This document shows, piece by piece, positions 17,829 to 27,935 of a stretch of DNA of 64,000 bases (position 1 is the first letter of the stretch; each line of letters opens with the position of its first letter). Source of the DNA: Azospirillum humicireducens (GTDB lineage Bacteria; Pseudomonadota; Alphaproteobacteria; Azospirillales; Azospirillaceae); assembly GCF_001639105.2 (NCBI RefSeq), contig NZ_CP015285.1:550501-614500 (forward strand), in the 5' to 3' direction. The position numbers and the translations under genes were made by a program. A model generated the notes under the pieces. The model searched no databases and had not been told where the DNA came from. It was given only the letters and a program-made list of their open reading frames with translations.

Positions 17829-20672
17829 TCATGCCACCGCGTCGGCGCAGCGGACGCAGAGCGTCGGGTGGTCTTCGACCGTACCGACCTCCTCCAGGAC
17901 CTTCCAGCAGCGTTCGCACTTCTCGCCGTCGGCAAGCGCCGGGGCGACGGCGATGCCGGGAACGTCCGGCAGGGTGAAGGCCCCCTCCGGCGCCGCCGCG
18001 TCCGTCACCTCGATGGCCGAGGTGATGCAGACGTCCTGAAAATCGACATCGGCCAGCAGGGCCTTGGTGGAAGCATCGACATGGACGGTCGGGTCGGCCT
18101 GCAGCGACGAGCCGATGGTCTTGTTGGCGCGCTCAAGCTCCAGCGCGCCGGTGACGACTCGGCGGACGTTGCGCACCGTCTCCCATTTGGATGCCAGCGC
18201 GTCGTCGCGCCACTCGGCCGGCACTTCCGGGAAGCCGCGCAGATGCACGCTTTCCTCGGTCCAGCCGAGACCCTGCGTCAGACCCTCGGGGCGCGCCAGC
18301 CACGCCTCTTCCGCAGTAAAGCAGAGAATCGGGGCGAGCCAGGCGGTCAGGGTGGAGAACAGATGCTCCATCACCGTCCGCACCGACCGGCGGCGCACCG
18401 AATCGACCGCGTCACAATAGAGGCTGTCCTTGCGGACATCGAAGTAGAAGGCCGACAACTCCACGGCGCAGAAGTTGTGCAGGGCGACGAACAGGGCATG
18501 GAAGTCGTAGGCCTCCACCTTCTCGCGCACCAGCGCGTCCAGCTCCGACAGGCGGTGCAGGACCCAGCGTTCCAGCTCCGGCATCTCGGCGGCGTCGATC
18601 CGCTCGGCCGGGCTGTAGTCGGCGAGCGCGCCCAGCAGGTAGCGCAGCGTGTTGCGCAGGCGGCGGTAGAGGTCGGCCTGGGTCTTGATGATCTCCTTGC
18701 CGATGCGCAGATCCTCCGAATAGTCGGAGTTGATGATCCACAGCCGCAGGATGTCGGCGCCATACTGGTCGCAGACCTCCTGCGGGGCCACCACGTTGCC
18801 CAGCGACTTGGACATCTTGCGGCCCTGCTCGTCGAGCACGAAGCCGTGGGTCAGCACCGCATTGTAGGGCGCCCGGCCGCGCGTGCCGCAGCTTTCCAGC
18901 AGCGAGGAGTGGAACCAGCCGCGATGCTGGTCGGAGCCTTCCAGATAGAGGTCGGCCGGCCAGGCCAGCTCCTCCAGCCGCTGTTCCAGCACGAAGGCGT
19001 GGGAGGAGCCCGACTCGAACCAGACGTCGACGATGTCGCGGACCTGCTCGAAATCCTCGGCGGCATAGCCGTTGCCGAGGAAATCCTGCGGGTCGCGGGC
19101 GAACCAGGCGTCGGCGCCCTCCTGCTGGAAGATGTCGGCGATGCGGGCGAACACCGCCTCGTCACGCAGAACCTCGCCGGTCGCCTTGCGGACGAACAGG
19201 GCGATCGGTACGCCCCAGGCGCGCTGGCGGCTGATGCACCAGTCCGGACGGCTCTCGATCATCGAGCGGATGCGGTTCTCGCCCTGCGACGGGACCCAGC
19301 GGGTGTCGGAGATCGCCTGCAGCGCCACCTTGCGCAGGTCGTTCGTCTCCATCGAGATGAACCACTGCGGCGTGGTGCGGAAGATCAGCGGCGCCTTGGA
19401 GCGCCAGCTGTGCGGATAGCTGTGCTTGATCCGGTTGCTGGCCAGCAGCGACCCGACCTCCCCGAACGCCTCCAGCACCGCCTTGTTGGCAGGGCCGGGC
19501 TTGCCCTGGTCGGTGTAGACGGCGAGACCGGCGAACAGCGGGACATGGGCGTAATAGCGCCCGTCCTCGCCCACCGTCTGCGGCACCTCGATGCCGTTGG
19601 CCTGGCCCAGGCGGAAGTCGTCCTCGCCATGGCCGGGGGCGATATGGACGAAGCCCGAACCGGCGTCGGTCGTCACGAAGTCGCCGGCCAGCAGCGGCAC
19701 CTTGAAGTCGTAGCCCTTGCCGTTCAGCGGGTGACGGCAATAGGTGCCTGCGAGCCGCGAGCCGGGGAAGCGGTGCAGCTGCTTCCACTCGGTGATGCCG
19801 GTCTCCTGAGCCACGCTCTCGGCCAGCGCGGTGGCGAGCACGAGGCGTTCACCGACCACCGCCTTGGCTCCATCGGCGACCGCCGTGACCTTGAAGGTCG
19901 CGTATTCGATCTCGTCGCCATAGGCGATGGCGCGGTTGCCCGGCAGGGTCCAGGGGGTGGTCGTCCAGATGACGATGCTGGCCTCGTCCACCTCCGGCGC
20001 CGCGGAGCCCCAGACGGGGAAGCGGGCGAAAACGGTGGTGGAGGTGTGGTCGTGGTATTCGACCTCGGCGTCGGCCAGCGCGGTCTTCTCCACCACCGAC
20101 CACATGACCGGCTTGAAGCCCTTGTAGAGGCCGCCGTTCAGCGCGAACTTGTGGATCTCGCGGACGATCTGCGCCTCGGCCGGGAAGGTCATGGTGGCGT
20201 AGGGTTGCTTCCAGTCGCCCTCCACGCCCAGCCGGCGGAACTCGGCGGCCTGGATGCCGACCCACTCCTCGGCGAACTGGCGGCATTCGGCGCGGAACTG
20301 GATGATCGGCACGTCATCCTTGTTCTTGCCGGCCTTGCGGTACTTCTCCTCGATCTTCCATTCGATGGGCAGGCCGTGGCAGTCCCAGCCTGGGACATAG
20401 TCGGCGTCGAAGCCCTGCATCTGGCGGAAGCGGACGATGACGTCCTTCAGGATCTTGTTGACGGCGTGGCCGATGTGGATGTTGCCGTTGGCATAGGGAG
20501 GGCCGTCATGCAGAACGAACTTCTTGCGGCCCTTGGCGCCGGCGCGCAGCTTGCCGAACAGGTCCATTTCGGCCCAGCGCTTCAGCAGCTCGGGCTCCTT
20601 CGTCGGCAGGCCGCCGCGCATGGGGAAGTCGGTGCGGGGCAGGAAGACGGTCGATTTGTAATCGCGGGTCAT
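17829..20672 (-). CDS. ileS: Isoleucyl-tRNA synthetase
   Basis: Cytoplasmic class I synthetase of 947 residues that charges tRNA-Ile. The HIGH-type motif NGNIHIGHA lies near residue 65, followed by a CP1 editing domain, KMSKS as [10 protein letters not shown], and a C-terminal zinc ribbon CERCW...CVRC. The length is usual for the bacterial type. ATG 20672. It leads the ileS-lspA-bamF group, with a hairpin repeat in the ileS-lspA gap. Confidence 0.98.
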   Translation of the reverse strand: MTRDYKSTVFLPRTDFPMRGGLPTKEPELLKRWAEMDLFGKLRAGAKGRKKFVLHDGPPYANGNIHIGHAVNKILKDVIVRFRQMQGFDADYVPGWDCHGLPIEWKIEEKYRKAGKNKDDVPIIQFRAECRQFAEEWVGIQAAEFRRLGVEGDWKQPYATMTFPAEAQIVREIHKFALNGGLYKGFKPVMWSVVEKTALADAEVEYHDHTSTTVFARFPVWGSAAPEVDEASIVIWTTTPWTLPGNRAIAYGDEIEYATFKVTAVADGAKAVVGERLVLATALAESVAQETGITEWKQLHRFPGSRLAGTYCRHPLNGKGYDFKVPLLAGDFVTTDAGSGFVHIAPGHGEDDFRLGQANGIEVPQTVGEDGRYYAHVPLFAGLAVYTDQGKPGPANKAVLEAFGEVGSLLASNRIKHSYPHSWRSKAPLIFRTTPQWFISMETNDLRKVALQAISDTRWVPSQGENRIRSMIESRPDWCISRQRAWGVPIALFVRKATGEVLRDEAVFARIADIFQQEGADAWFARDPQDFLGNGYAAEDFEQVRDIVDVWFESGSSHAFVLEQRLEELAWPADLYLEGSDQHRGWFHSSLLESCGTRGRAPYNAVLTHGFVLDEQGRKMSKSLGNVVAPQEVCDQYGADILRLWIINSDYSEDLRIGKEIIKTQADLYRRLRNTLRYLLGALADYSPAERIDAAEMPELERWVLHRLSELDALVREKVEAYDFHALFVALHNFCAVELSAFYFDVRKDSLYCDAVDSVRRRSVRTVMEHLFSTLTAWLAPILCFTAEEAWLARPEGLTQGLGWTEESVHLRGFPEVPAEWRDDALASKWETVRNVRRVVTGALELERANKTIGSSLQADPTVHVDASTKALLADVDFQDVCITSAIEVTDAAAPEGAFTLPDVPGIAVAPALADGEKCERCWKVLEEVGTVEDHPTLCVRCADAVA

Positions 20673-21016
20673 ATCGGATCCCTGGGGGAAAGCATCACCG
20701 TCGGGCGGCGGCCGGCAGGACTGGCCGTGGCGCCGCCCGGAACACAGCAGGTCTCTATCCCGGCCCTCCTCAGAGAGCCGGGCCGGTAATTCGCGCGCGA
20801 TGCGCCGGAGCGCACATCATCGGGATCCGCAGTGAGACGTCCATGGCGCGGGATATTAGCGGCGTGTGCGGTGCGGTCAAGGACGGCTCACGCCGCTGCG
20901 GAGCGCGGCAGGGTCCGAAAAATCCGCTGGTCATGGGAGTGCCGCAAATCTAGGGTGTCACCGCCGGGGTATCCGGCACAGGGAAGTTCGCGGCACGCGT
21001 AAGGGCATCGGCGGGC
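20673..21016. other. Divergent intergenic region between ileS and the glycan cluster
   Basis: No gene is supported. It should contain the ileS promoter and that of the glycan cluster. A CCCGGC/GCCGGG dyad near 20757-20788 is the only inverted repeat noticed. No T-box features were recognised. Confidence 0.4.
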
Positions 21017-21994
21017 ATGATCGATCCACGGACAAGCGATTTCCTGGCCGAATATCTCGCTTCCGCCAACGGGGATCCCGCGACTCTCGACCGATTCCTC
21101 CTGTACGGACCGGACCACGGTAGCCGCAGCATCCGGCCTCGGCTGAAGATCGCCTTCTTCGACTTCTGGCCGGAGTTCGATCCCTCCACGAATTTCTTCG
21201 TCGAGATCCTGTCGAGCCGCTTCGACCTTTCCGTCGTCGAGAACGACTGCGACCTCGCCATCGTGTCGGTGTTCGGCACCCGCCATCGCGAGGCGCGGAC
21301 GGCCCGGTCGCTGTTCTTCACCGGCGAGAATGTGCGTCCCCCGCTCGACGGCGTCGACATGTCGGTGTCGTTCGACCGCATCGACGATCCCCGGCATTTC
21401 CGTTTGCCGCTCTATGTCATGCATGCCTGGGAGCACAGGCGCGAGGGGGCGACGCCGCATTTCTGCCATCCGGTCCTGCCGCCGGTGCCGCCGACGCGGG
21501 AGGAGGCGGCCAAGCGGAAGTTCTGCGCCTTCCTCTACAAGAATCCCAACTGCGCCCGCCGCAACGACTTCTTCCAGAGGCTCTGCGCCCGGCGCCATGT
21601 GGAGTCGGTGGGCTGGCTGCTGAACAACACCGGCAGCGTCGTCAAGATGGGCTGGCTGCCGAAGATCCGGGTCTTCTCCCGCTACCGCTTCGCCTTCGCC
21701 TTCGAGAATGCCTCGTATCCCGGCTATCTGACCGAGAAGATCCTCGACGCCTTCCAGGCCGGCGCGGTGCCGCTCTATTGGGGGGATCCCGGCGTGTTGC
21801 GCGATGTCGCCGCCGGCAGCTTCATCGACATGTCGCACTATTCCTCCGACGAGGAGGCGATCGACGCCATCCTGGCTGTCGACGACGATTACGACACCTA
21901 CCGCCGCTACCGCAGCACGGCACCCTTCCTCGGCACGGAGGATTTCTACTTCGATGCCTACCGGCTGGCCGAATGGATCGAAAGCCGCCTGTGA
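21017..21994 (+). CDS. Glycosyltransferase family 10 (fucosyltransferase-like)
   Basis: Cytoplasmic or membrane-associated glycosyltransferase of 325 residues. The C-terminal half carries the GT10 donor-binding motif: FAFAFENASYPGYLTEKI followed by DAFQAGAVPLYWGDP. Related enzymes transfer fucose from GDP-fucose in alpha-1,3/1,4 linkage, as in Lewis antigens and plant core fucosylation. FFTGENVRPPLDGVDMSVSF in the middle also fits the family. It is the first gene of a five-gene glycan cluster. ATG 21017 has only a distant AAGGG upstream. The acceptor is unknown. Confidence 0.85.
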   Translation: MIDPRTSDFLAEYLASANGDPATLDRFLLYGPDHGSRSIRPRLKIAFFDFWPEFDPSTNFFVEILSSRFDLSVVENDCDLAIVSVFGTRHREARTARSLFFTGENVRPPLDGVDMSVSFDRIDDPRHFRLPLYVMHAWEHRREGATPHFCHPVLPPVPPTREEAAKRKFCAFLYKNPNCARRNDFFQRLCARRHVESVGWLLNNTGSVVKMGWLPKIRVFSRYRFAFAFENASYPGYLTEKILDAFQAGAVPLYWGDPGVLRDVAAGSFIDMSHYSSDEEAIDAILAVDDDYDTYRRYRSTAPFLGTEDFYFDAYRLAEWIESRL

Positions 21995-22040
21995 GCGACG
22001 CGTGTGGAAAAGCCGCCTTGCGGTGGCGGGGGAGCGGGCG

Positions 22041-22763
22041 ATGAAGCGGGTGCTGCTGAACTATGCCGACGGTGCCTTCACCACGGCCCAGAAATACAAC
22101 GGCAGGACCGGGCTGGAGGTCGGCGGCTTCGACGAGGTGGCGATGATGGGGCGGGGCCGCATCGATGCCGCATTCGCCGCCCGCAACCGGCATATCCTGG
22201 AGCAGCCGCGCGGGGCCGGCTATTGGCTGTGGAAGCCCTATTTCATCGACCTCATGCTGCGCAAGCATTTGCAGGACGGCGACATCCTGTTCTATAGCGA
22301 CAGCGGAGCCCATTTCGTCCACAACGCCGAGCCCGTGATCGAACTCTGCCGTCAGCGGCGCGATCTGCCGGTCCTGCTGTTCACGCTGGATGACCATCAC
22401 AGCAACCGGGCCTGGACGAAGCGCGACTGCTTTCATTTCATGGGGCAGGACCGGCCGGCCTTCACCGACGCGCCGCAGATCCTCGCCAGCTTCATCGTTT
22501 GCGAACGCGGGCCGGAAAGCATGGACTTCGTGTCCCAGTGGCTGCGCTATGCCCAGGACGCCCGGCTGATCACCGACGCGCCCAACGAATGCGGCCTGCC
22601 GAACTATCCGGAGTTCCGCGACCATCGCCATGACCAGAGCATTCTCAGCCTGCTTGGCCGCCGCCACGGCGTGACCGCAATCCCCGACATCTCGCAATGG
22701 GGGGACGGCCGCCGTCCGGCCGAGATTCCCCGCATCCTGGAACACACGCGCTGGCGCGCCTAG
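22041..22763 (+). CDS. Glycosyltransferase-like protein of unassigned family
   Basis: Soluble protein of 240 residues. I recognise glycosyltransferase-like features but not the family: a YWLWKPYFIDLML segment near 70, then DGDILFYSDSGAHFV, where D-x-D-like acidic residues could bind a nucleotide sugar, and a late RHDQSILSLL motif typical of GT-A enzymes acting late in a chain. ATG 22041 follows GGGGGAGC. It lies 46 bases after the GT10 gene and 8 bases before the GT41 gene, so it is probably in the same operon. Confidence 0.6.
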   Translation: MKRVLLNYADGAFTTAQKYNGRTGLEVGGFDEVAMMGRGRIDAAFAARNRHILEQPRGAGYWLWKPYFIDLMLRKHLQDGDILFYSDSGAHFVHNAEPVIELCRQRRDLPVLLFTLDDHHSNRAWTKRDCFHFMGQDRPAFTDAPQILASFIVCERGPESMDFVSQWLRYAQDARLITDAPNECGLPNYPEFRDHRHDQSILSLLGRRHGVTAIPDISQWGDGRRPAEIPRILEHTRWRA

Positions 22764-22771
22764 GGCCGGCT

Positions 22772-25459
22772 ATGGCAGACAACGAGCCGGACCCATCCCC
22801 GTCAACCGTCAGTAGCGATCGGCAGCGCATGACCAGCTTCACCCGCGCCGTGGCCGCGGAAAACAGCGGCAATCTCGAGGAGGCGAGGGCCCGCTACCTC
22901 GAAGTTCTGCAGGCCGAGCCGCAGAATCCAAGGGCCTTGCACCGGCTGGGTATGGTCGAATTGCGGCTGGGCCGCCCGCGCGAGGCGGTGATCCTGTTCC
23001 AGAAGTCGCTCTCCATCGCCAAGGACCTGGAGGTCTATCTCGATTTCGGCGCCGCCATGGCCGCCATGGCCCGCTGGGATGCGACGGCGGCGGTCTATGC
23101 GGCGGCGCTGCGGGTCGCCCCGGCCTCGGTCGATGCCCATTACGGGCTTGCGCTGGCGCTCCACCGGCAAGGCCGCCCGCAGGATGCCGAGCCCCATTAC
23201 CGCCAGGTGCTGGCCACCCATTCCCACCTTGGGGAGGTCCACAACAACCTCGGCGTCGCCCTGCAGGATCTCGGTCGTTTCGCGGAGGCCGCTGCCGCCC
23301 ACCGCGAGGCTGCGCGGCTCGATCCTGCAGATGCGGCGGCCTGGTCCAAGCTGGGGGTGGTGCTTCACCGGATGGGGCAGGGTGTCGAGGCGGAGGCCGC
23401 ACTCCGCAAGGCGGTCGGCTTCGCCCCCCAGGATGCGGACAACTGGCACAACCTGACCGGACTGCTCGACGCCGCCGGCCGTTCCGCCGAGGCGTTCGCC
23501 GCCGGCCGTCTTGCGGTGGCGCTCGATCCGGCAAGCGCACGGAACTGGCTGGCGCTGGGCAACGCCGCCCGTGCGGGGGAGCGGCGGGAGGAGGCATGGC
23601 GCGCGGCCTCTGCCGCGGTCCGGCTGGAGCCGTCCGACCCGGCGGCACGCAACAATCTCGCCAATGCCCTGCGGGACCTCGGCCGCCTGCGCGATGCCGT
23701 GGCCCATTACCGCGCCGCGCTGGACCTGCAGCCCGATTTCCCGGTGGCCGAGATCAATCTGGCGCTGCTGCTGTCGAGCCTGCGCGATGCCGACGGTGCG
23801 CTGGCGGTTCTCATGGCTCTGCTGGCCCGCCAGCCGGACAATGGCGAGGCGTGGCGGCGGCTGGGCGGCGTGCTGGCCGAGGCTGTCCGTCCCGATGCCG
23901 CCGTCGCCGTCCTGCGCAAGGCCGTCGCCCTCGGCCCCGGAGAGCCGGATGTCCATGCCGATCTGGCGATGGCCGCCGCGATGGCCGGCTGGAGCTCGGT
24001 ATCGGTGGACGCCTGCCGCCGGGTGCTGCGGCTGGTTCCGGACCATGCCGCGGCCTTGGGCCAGCTCGTCCACCAGCAGAGGCTTGTGTGCTACTGGCGC
24101 GATCTGGACCGGCTGGAGGAAGCGCTCCTCCGGCGCGTTCGCGCGGGGGCGGAGGGTGTGTCGCCCTTCGATGTCCTGTCCTGCGCTTCGACCCTGGCCG
24201 ATCAGCAGTCGGCTGCGGCCCGATGGGCGGCGGCGAAGGCCCGCGGTGCCGTTCCGGTGGCCCGGCCGGCTGCGGTCGTGCGCGACGGGCGCCTGCGGAT
24301 CGGCTATCTGTCGGCGGATTTCCGCGAGCATGCCATGGGCCACCTGATGGTCGATGCCCTGGAGACGCATGATCGCTCCCATTTCGCCATCACCGCCTAT
24401 TCGACCGGCATCGACGACGGCAGTGCACTGCGCCGGCGGTTCGAGCGGGGGATCGAGCGCTTCGTCGAGCTGCGCCGCCATACCGACGCCGATGCGGCGC
24501 AGGCGATCACGGCGGACGGCATCGACATCCTGGTCGACCTGACCGGTTTCACCACCTTCTCGCGCACCTCGATCCTGGCGGCGCGCCCGGCCCCGGTGCA
24601 GGTCAATTGGCTGGGCTATCCGGGCACGTTGGGGGCGGAGTATGTCGACTACATCGTCGCCGATCCCACGGTGATCGCTCCGGGCGAGGAGAGGAACTTC
24701 ACCGAGCGGGTGGTGCGGCTGCCGGACTGCTACCAGCCCAACGACCGCCGGCGCTCCATTGCCGAAGCCACGCCGACGCGCGCGGATTGCGGACTGCCGG
24801 CCGACGGCTTCGTCTTCTGCTGCTTCAACAGCGCCTACAAGCTGACTCCCGCCCTGTTCGATGGCTGGGCGCGAATCCTGGCGGCGGTTCCGGGCAGTGT
24901 GCTGTGGCTTTATGCAGGGAATCCCCAGGTGATCGCCAACCTGCGCCGCGAGGGCGAGGCCCGCGGTCTCGAGTCCAATCGGCTCGTCTTCGCCAAGCCC
25001 TTGCCCCATGCCGAGCATCTGGCGCGGCACCGGCTGGCCGACCTGTTCCTCGACACTCTTCCCTACAACGCCCACACCACGGCCAGCGACGCCCTGTGGG
25101 CGGGCCTGCCGGTGCTGACGCGGCGCGGCACGACCTTCGCCGGACGGGTGGCGGCCAGCCTGCTGCGGGCGGCCGGACTGCCCGACCTGATCGTCGACGA
25201 TCAGGAGGCGTATGAGACCGCGGCGGTGGACCTCGCCCGCTCGCCCGACCGGCTCCGCGACCTGCGGCAGCGGCTGGCGCGCAACCGGCCGGACTGCCCG
25301 CTGTTCGACACGCCGCGCTTCACCCGCCATCTGGAGGCGGCCTACCGGGCGATGTGGGACATTCGTCAGGGCGGCGGTGCGCCAAGGCCGATCACCATCG
25401 CGGCCGGCGACACCGGCGGTCCGAAATCCGCCATACAGGGAGAAGGGGAGGCCAGATGA
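22772..25459 (+). CDS. TPR-repeat O-linked GlcNAc transferase-like protein (GT41)
   Basis: Protein of 895 residues. About ten tetratricopeptide repeats (roughly residues 15-430) contain units such as LHRLGMVELRLGRPREAV and VHNNLGVALQDLGRFAEA. A SPINDLY/OGT-type catalytic region follows (about 510-880): RIGYLSADFREHAMGHLM, PVQVNWLGYPGTLGAEYVDY, DTLPYNAHTTASDALWAGLP. GT41 enzymes put GlcNAc or fucose on Ser/Thr of proteins; bacterial members can modify flagellin, adhesins or other proteins. The start is ATG 22772. It overlaps the next gene by ATGA, implying translational coupling. Confidence 0.9.
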   Translation: MADNEPDPSPSTVSSDRQRMTSFTRAVAAENSGNLEEARARYLEVLQAEPQNPRALHRLGMVELRLGRPREAVILFQKSLSIAKDLEVYLDFGAAMAAMARWDATAAVYAAALRVAPASVDAHYGLALALHRQGRPQDAEPHYRQVLATHSHLGEVHNNLGVALQDLGRFAEAAAAHREAARLDPADAAAWSKLGVVLHRMGQGVEAEAALRKAVGFAPQDADNWHNLTGLLDAAGRSAEAFAAGRLAVALDPASARNWLALGNAARAGERREEAWRAASAAVRLEPSDPAARNNLANALRDLGRLRDAVAHYRAALDLQPDFPVAEINLALLLSSLRDADGALAVLMALLARQPDNGEAWRRLGGVLAEAVRPDAAVAVLRKAVALGPGEPDVHADLAMAAAMAGWSSVSVDACRRVLRLVPDHAAALGQLVHQQRLVCYWRDLDRLEEALLRRVRAGAEGVSPFDVLSCASTLADQQSAAARWAAAKARGAVPVARPAAVVRDGRLRIGYLSADFREHAMGHLMVDALETHDRSHFAITAYSTGIDDGSALRRRFERGIERFVELRRHTDADAAQAITADGIDILVDLTGFTTFSRTSILAARPAPVQVNWLGYPGTLGAEYVDYIVADPTVIAPGEERNFTERVVRLPDCYQPNDRRRSIAEATPTRADCGLPADGFVFCCFNSAYKLTPALFDGWARILAAVPGSVLWLYAGNPQVIANLRREGEARGLESNRLVFAKPLPHAEHLARHRLADLFLDTLPYNAHTTASDALWAGLPVLTRRGTTFAGRVAASLLRAAGLPDLIVDDQEAYETAAVDLARSPDRLRDLRQRLARNRPDCPLFDTPRFTRHLEAAYRAMWDIRQGGGAPRPITIAAGDTGGPKSAIQGEGEAR

Positions 25460-26268
25460 CGACCGGCGACAACGCAGGCAAGCGGCTCCACATCGTCGTC
25501 CCCTACCGGGATCGCGAAAGCCATCTCCGGCAGTTCGTTCCGCGGGTGAGCGCCTATTTCGACCGGCTGGTCCCACGGATCGATTATCGCGTGACCATCG
25601 TGGAGCAGGAGGCCGGGCTTCCCTTCAACCGGGGCGCCCTGAAGAATGCCGGCTTTCTGCTGGGCGAGGAATGGACCGACTACACCTGTCTGCACGACGT
25701 CGATTACCTGCCGGTCGATGCCGACTATTCCTGGGCCGACTGCCCCACTCCGATCCTGTGGTACGGGGCCGAGCAGAGGCCGGTCGCACCGGGACGGTCG
25801 GACCGCACGGTGACGACCAACCTGGAAAGCACGATGGGCGGCGCACTGTTGATGCCGAACGCGGTGATGCGGCAGGTCGACGGCTATTCCAACGCCTTCT
25901 GGGGCTGGGGCTACGAAGATTTCGATTTCTCGCTGCGCATCCGGGCGCGCCGCATCCCGACCGGCCGGCGCAAGGGGCGTTTCCAGCCGCTCGACCACGA
26001 CAATGACGGCTTCACACCGGATGCGGCGCCGTCTCCCATTTCCCTGGTCAACCGCCGTGTCTTTCAGGAGCTTTGGTCCGGCGGCAAGATTCCGGCGGGC
26101 GACGGGCTGTCCACCCTGTCCTTCGACCTGCTGGACCGCCGCCCCTGTGCGGACGGCACCGCAGGGGCGCAGGGGCGTTGGGAAATCGTCCGCGTCAGGT
26201 TCAATCATCGTCCACGGCCGGAGCAGGAGGCGGCCGACGCCGCGCACGGCGCCTCCGGGGGCGGGTGA
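25456..26268 (+). CDS. Beta-1,4-galactosyltransferase-like protein (GT7 family)
   Basis: Protein of 270 residues with GT-A fold. The opening HIVVPYRDRESHLRQFV and the metal motif DVDYLPVD match animal beta4-galactosyltransferases, and the C-terminal signature FWGWGYEDFDFSLR corresponds to their GWGxED acceptor/catalytic loop. Animal enzymes add Gal to GlcNAc, which fits the neighbouring GlcNAc transferase-like gene. ATG 25456 overlaps the GT41 stop by four bases. A weakly conserved C-terminal tail ends in a Gly-rich run. Confidence 0.85.
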   Translation: MTTGDNAGKRLHIVVPYRDRESHLRQFVPRVSAYFDRLVPRIDYRVTIVEQEAGLPFNRGALKNAGFLLGEEWTDYTCLHDVDYLPVDADYSWADCPTPILWYGAEQRPVAPGRSDRTVTTNLESTMGGALLMPNAVMRQVDGYSNAFWGWGYEDFDFSLRIRARRIPTGRRKGRFQPLDHDNDGFTPDAAPSPISLVNRRVFQELWSGGKIPAGDGLSTLSFDLLDRRPCADGTAGAQGRWEIVRVRFNHRPRPEQEAADAAHGASGGG

Positions 26269-26425
26269 GGGGGGCGGTACATGAGGTGGCTTGTCTTTTG
26301 GCAGATAGCGGACTTTGAGATCGATTCCGGCCGAAGGACCGGTCAATTGAAAGCGGGACAAGCATGAGCGACGCGCCTGTAGACAGCTTGCGCCCGCGGA
26401 CGAGACTGCCTGCACCTATCTTGCG

Positions 26426-27097
26426 GTGGCTCCACGCAACTGGCAGCGGCTGTTCACCCGCGACCGGTCGATGTTCCGCTATTCGGAGCTGTTTCCATGC
26501 TATGGCGTCGTCCCACGCGGGATCGTCCATATCGGTGCGCATGAGGGCGAGGAATACACGCAGTATGTCGAGGCCGGCTGCCGCCGGATTCTGTTCGTGG
26601 AGGCCGATCCGGACACCTATGCCCGGCTTGCGCCGCGCTTTGCCGGAAATCCGGACGTCACCTGCATCAACCGCGCGGTGTCGGATCGTGCCGGACGGCT
26701 TCCCTTCTCGCGAATGAGCGGCAGCCAGTCCAGCTCGCTGCTGCCCCCGAAGGAGCATCTGGACGTCTATCCCGGCATCACGTTGACCGGCACCATCGAG
26801 GTCGATGCGGCTCCTCTGCCCGACCTGCTGAGGGAATTCGCCATCGATGCCGGCGGCTACAACGTGCTGGCCATCGACACCCAGGGGGCGGAGCGGATGA
26901 TCCTGGCCGGCTGCGGTGCCCTGCTCGGGCGTTTCGACGCCGTATCCGTGGAGGTGAACTATGCCGAGCTTTACGAGGGCTGCGGCCGGATCGCCGACAT
27001 CGACGATCTGCTGTTCCCCCATGGCTATGACCGGGTGGAAGAGATCAGCCCCTTTCATCACAGCTGGGGCGACGCCTTTTACGTTCGCCGCCGCTGA
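26426..27097 (+). CDS. FkbM-family SAM methyltransferase
   Basis: Cytoplasmic methyltransferase of 223 residues. The SAM-binding start is GIVHIGAHEGEEYTQYVEAG, with RILFVEADPDTYARL, NRAVSDRAG and the late FkbM segment LAIDTQGAERMIL. FkbM enzymes commonly O-methylate sugars, including flagellar and surface glycans. The only in-frame start is GTG 26426 without a good ribosome site. An ATG at 26364 is in another frame, so the 5' end may be mis-set or altered. It closes the glycan cluster 157 bases after the GT7 gene. Confidence 0.82.
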   Translation: MAPRNWQRLFTRDRSMFRYSELFPCYGVVPRGIVHIGAHEGEEYTQYVEAGCRRILFVEADPDTYARLAPRFAGNPDVTCINRAVSDRAGRLPFSRMSGSQSSSLLPPKEHLDVYPGITLTGTIEVDAAPLPDLLREFAIDAGGYNVLAIDTQGAERMILAGCGALLGRFDAVSVEVNYAELYEGCGRIADIDDLLFPHGYDRVEEISPFHHSWGDAFYVRRR

Positions 27098-27117
27098 CGG
27101 CGCTCCATAGAGGGGAC

Positions 27118-27139
27118 GGGGGCGGCTGTCGCCACCCCC
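27118..27139. terminator. Hairpin between convergent fkbM-like gene and pyrE
   Basis: Arms GGGGGCGGC (27118-27126) and GCCACCCCC (27131-27139) pair with one mismatch around TGTC. It lies in the 50-base gap between convergent genes and has no T-run, so it is a weak bidirectional terminator candidate. Confidence 0.35.
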
Positions 27140-27147
27140 GCCAGCGA

Positions 27148-27831
27148 TCACATGCTCGACTTGCCGCCATGGGCCGACGACCAGCCGACCGGGTCGTTCA
27201 GGAATTTCTCGACCTCGGACAGGGTATTCTCGTCGAAATAGCGGTTGTCGCGGGCGACCTTCAGCACGTCCCACCAGGTGCACAGCGCGTGCAGGCGCAC
27301 GCCGATGGCGTCCATGTTGACCTTCGACTGCGGGAAGATGCCGTAGTGGAAGATGACGAAGGTGTCGGTCACCTGGGCGCCGCCGTTGCGCAGCGCGGTG
27401 ACGAAGTTCTCCTTGCTCTTGCCGTCGGTCGCCAGATCCTCGACCAGCAGGACGCGCTGCCCCTCGGTCAGCAATCCTTCGATCTGGGCGTTGCGGCCGA
27501 AGCCCTTGGGTTTCTTGCGCACATACTGCATCGGCAGTTCCAGCCGGTCGGCGATCCAGGCGGCGAAGGGAATGCCGGCGGTCTCGCCGCCTGCCACCGC
27601 GTCGATGGCCTCATAGCCGATCTCGCGCTCGATCGTGGCGACGGCGAAATCCATCAGCGCCTTGCGGGCGCGCGGGAAGGACACGATGCGGCGGCAGTCG
27701 GTGTAGACCGGGCTGGCCCAACCCGAGGTGAAGATGAAGGGCGTCTCGGCGTTGAAGTGCAGCGCCTTGATCTCCAGCAGGATCTTGGCCGCGGTGGCGG
27801 CGATGGTGGCCTGATCGGGCAGGGACGACAT
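27148..27831 (-). CDS. pyrE: Orotate phosphoribosyltransferase
   Basis: Pyrimidine biosynthesis enzyme that joins orotate and PRPP to give OMP; 227 residues. Segments [50 protein letters not shown] and the PRPP loop [14 protein letters not shown] are typical. ATG 27831 is preceded by GGAGCCCCCGTC; an upstream extension to 27894 lacks conserved sequence. It is convergent with the FkbM gene. Confidence 0.96.
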   Translation of the reverse strand: MSSLPDQATIAATAAKILLEIKALHFNAETPFIFTSGWASPVYTDCRRIVSFPRARKALMDFAVATIEREIGYEAIDAVAGGETAGIPFAAWIADRLELPMQYVRKKPKGFGRNAQIEGLLTEGQRVLLVEDLATDGKSKENFVTALRNGGAQVTDTFVIFHYGIFPQSKVNMDAIGVRLHALCTWWDVLKVARDNRYFDENTLSEVEKFLNDPVGWSSAHGGKSSM

Positions 27832-27935
27832 GACGGGGGCTCCGGGAAAACGGTGATCGCCGCCCTGTGTAGCGGGGGAGGGCGCGATTCGCAATTCCCG
27901 ACGATCCCCCGCGGCGGTGCCCCGCGCCGCCGTGC

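Noticed and set aside
20757..20788. T-box or riboswitch upstream of ileS
   Set aside because: Only a short CCCGGC/GCCGGG dyad is seen; no T-box sequence or specifier stem could be recognised.
17820..20789. Very long open frame on the plus strand opposite ileS
   Set aside because: Its product is Arg/Gly/His-rich with no family pattern, while the minus strand encodes a textbook IleS. High-G+C genes often leave the opposite strand open.
22802..25576. Long minus-strand open frame opposite the TPR-GT41 gene
   Set aside because: Low-complexity Arg/Gly/Gln-rich translation; the plus strand has clear TPR and GT41 motifs.
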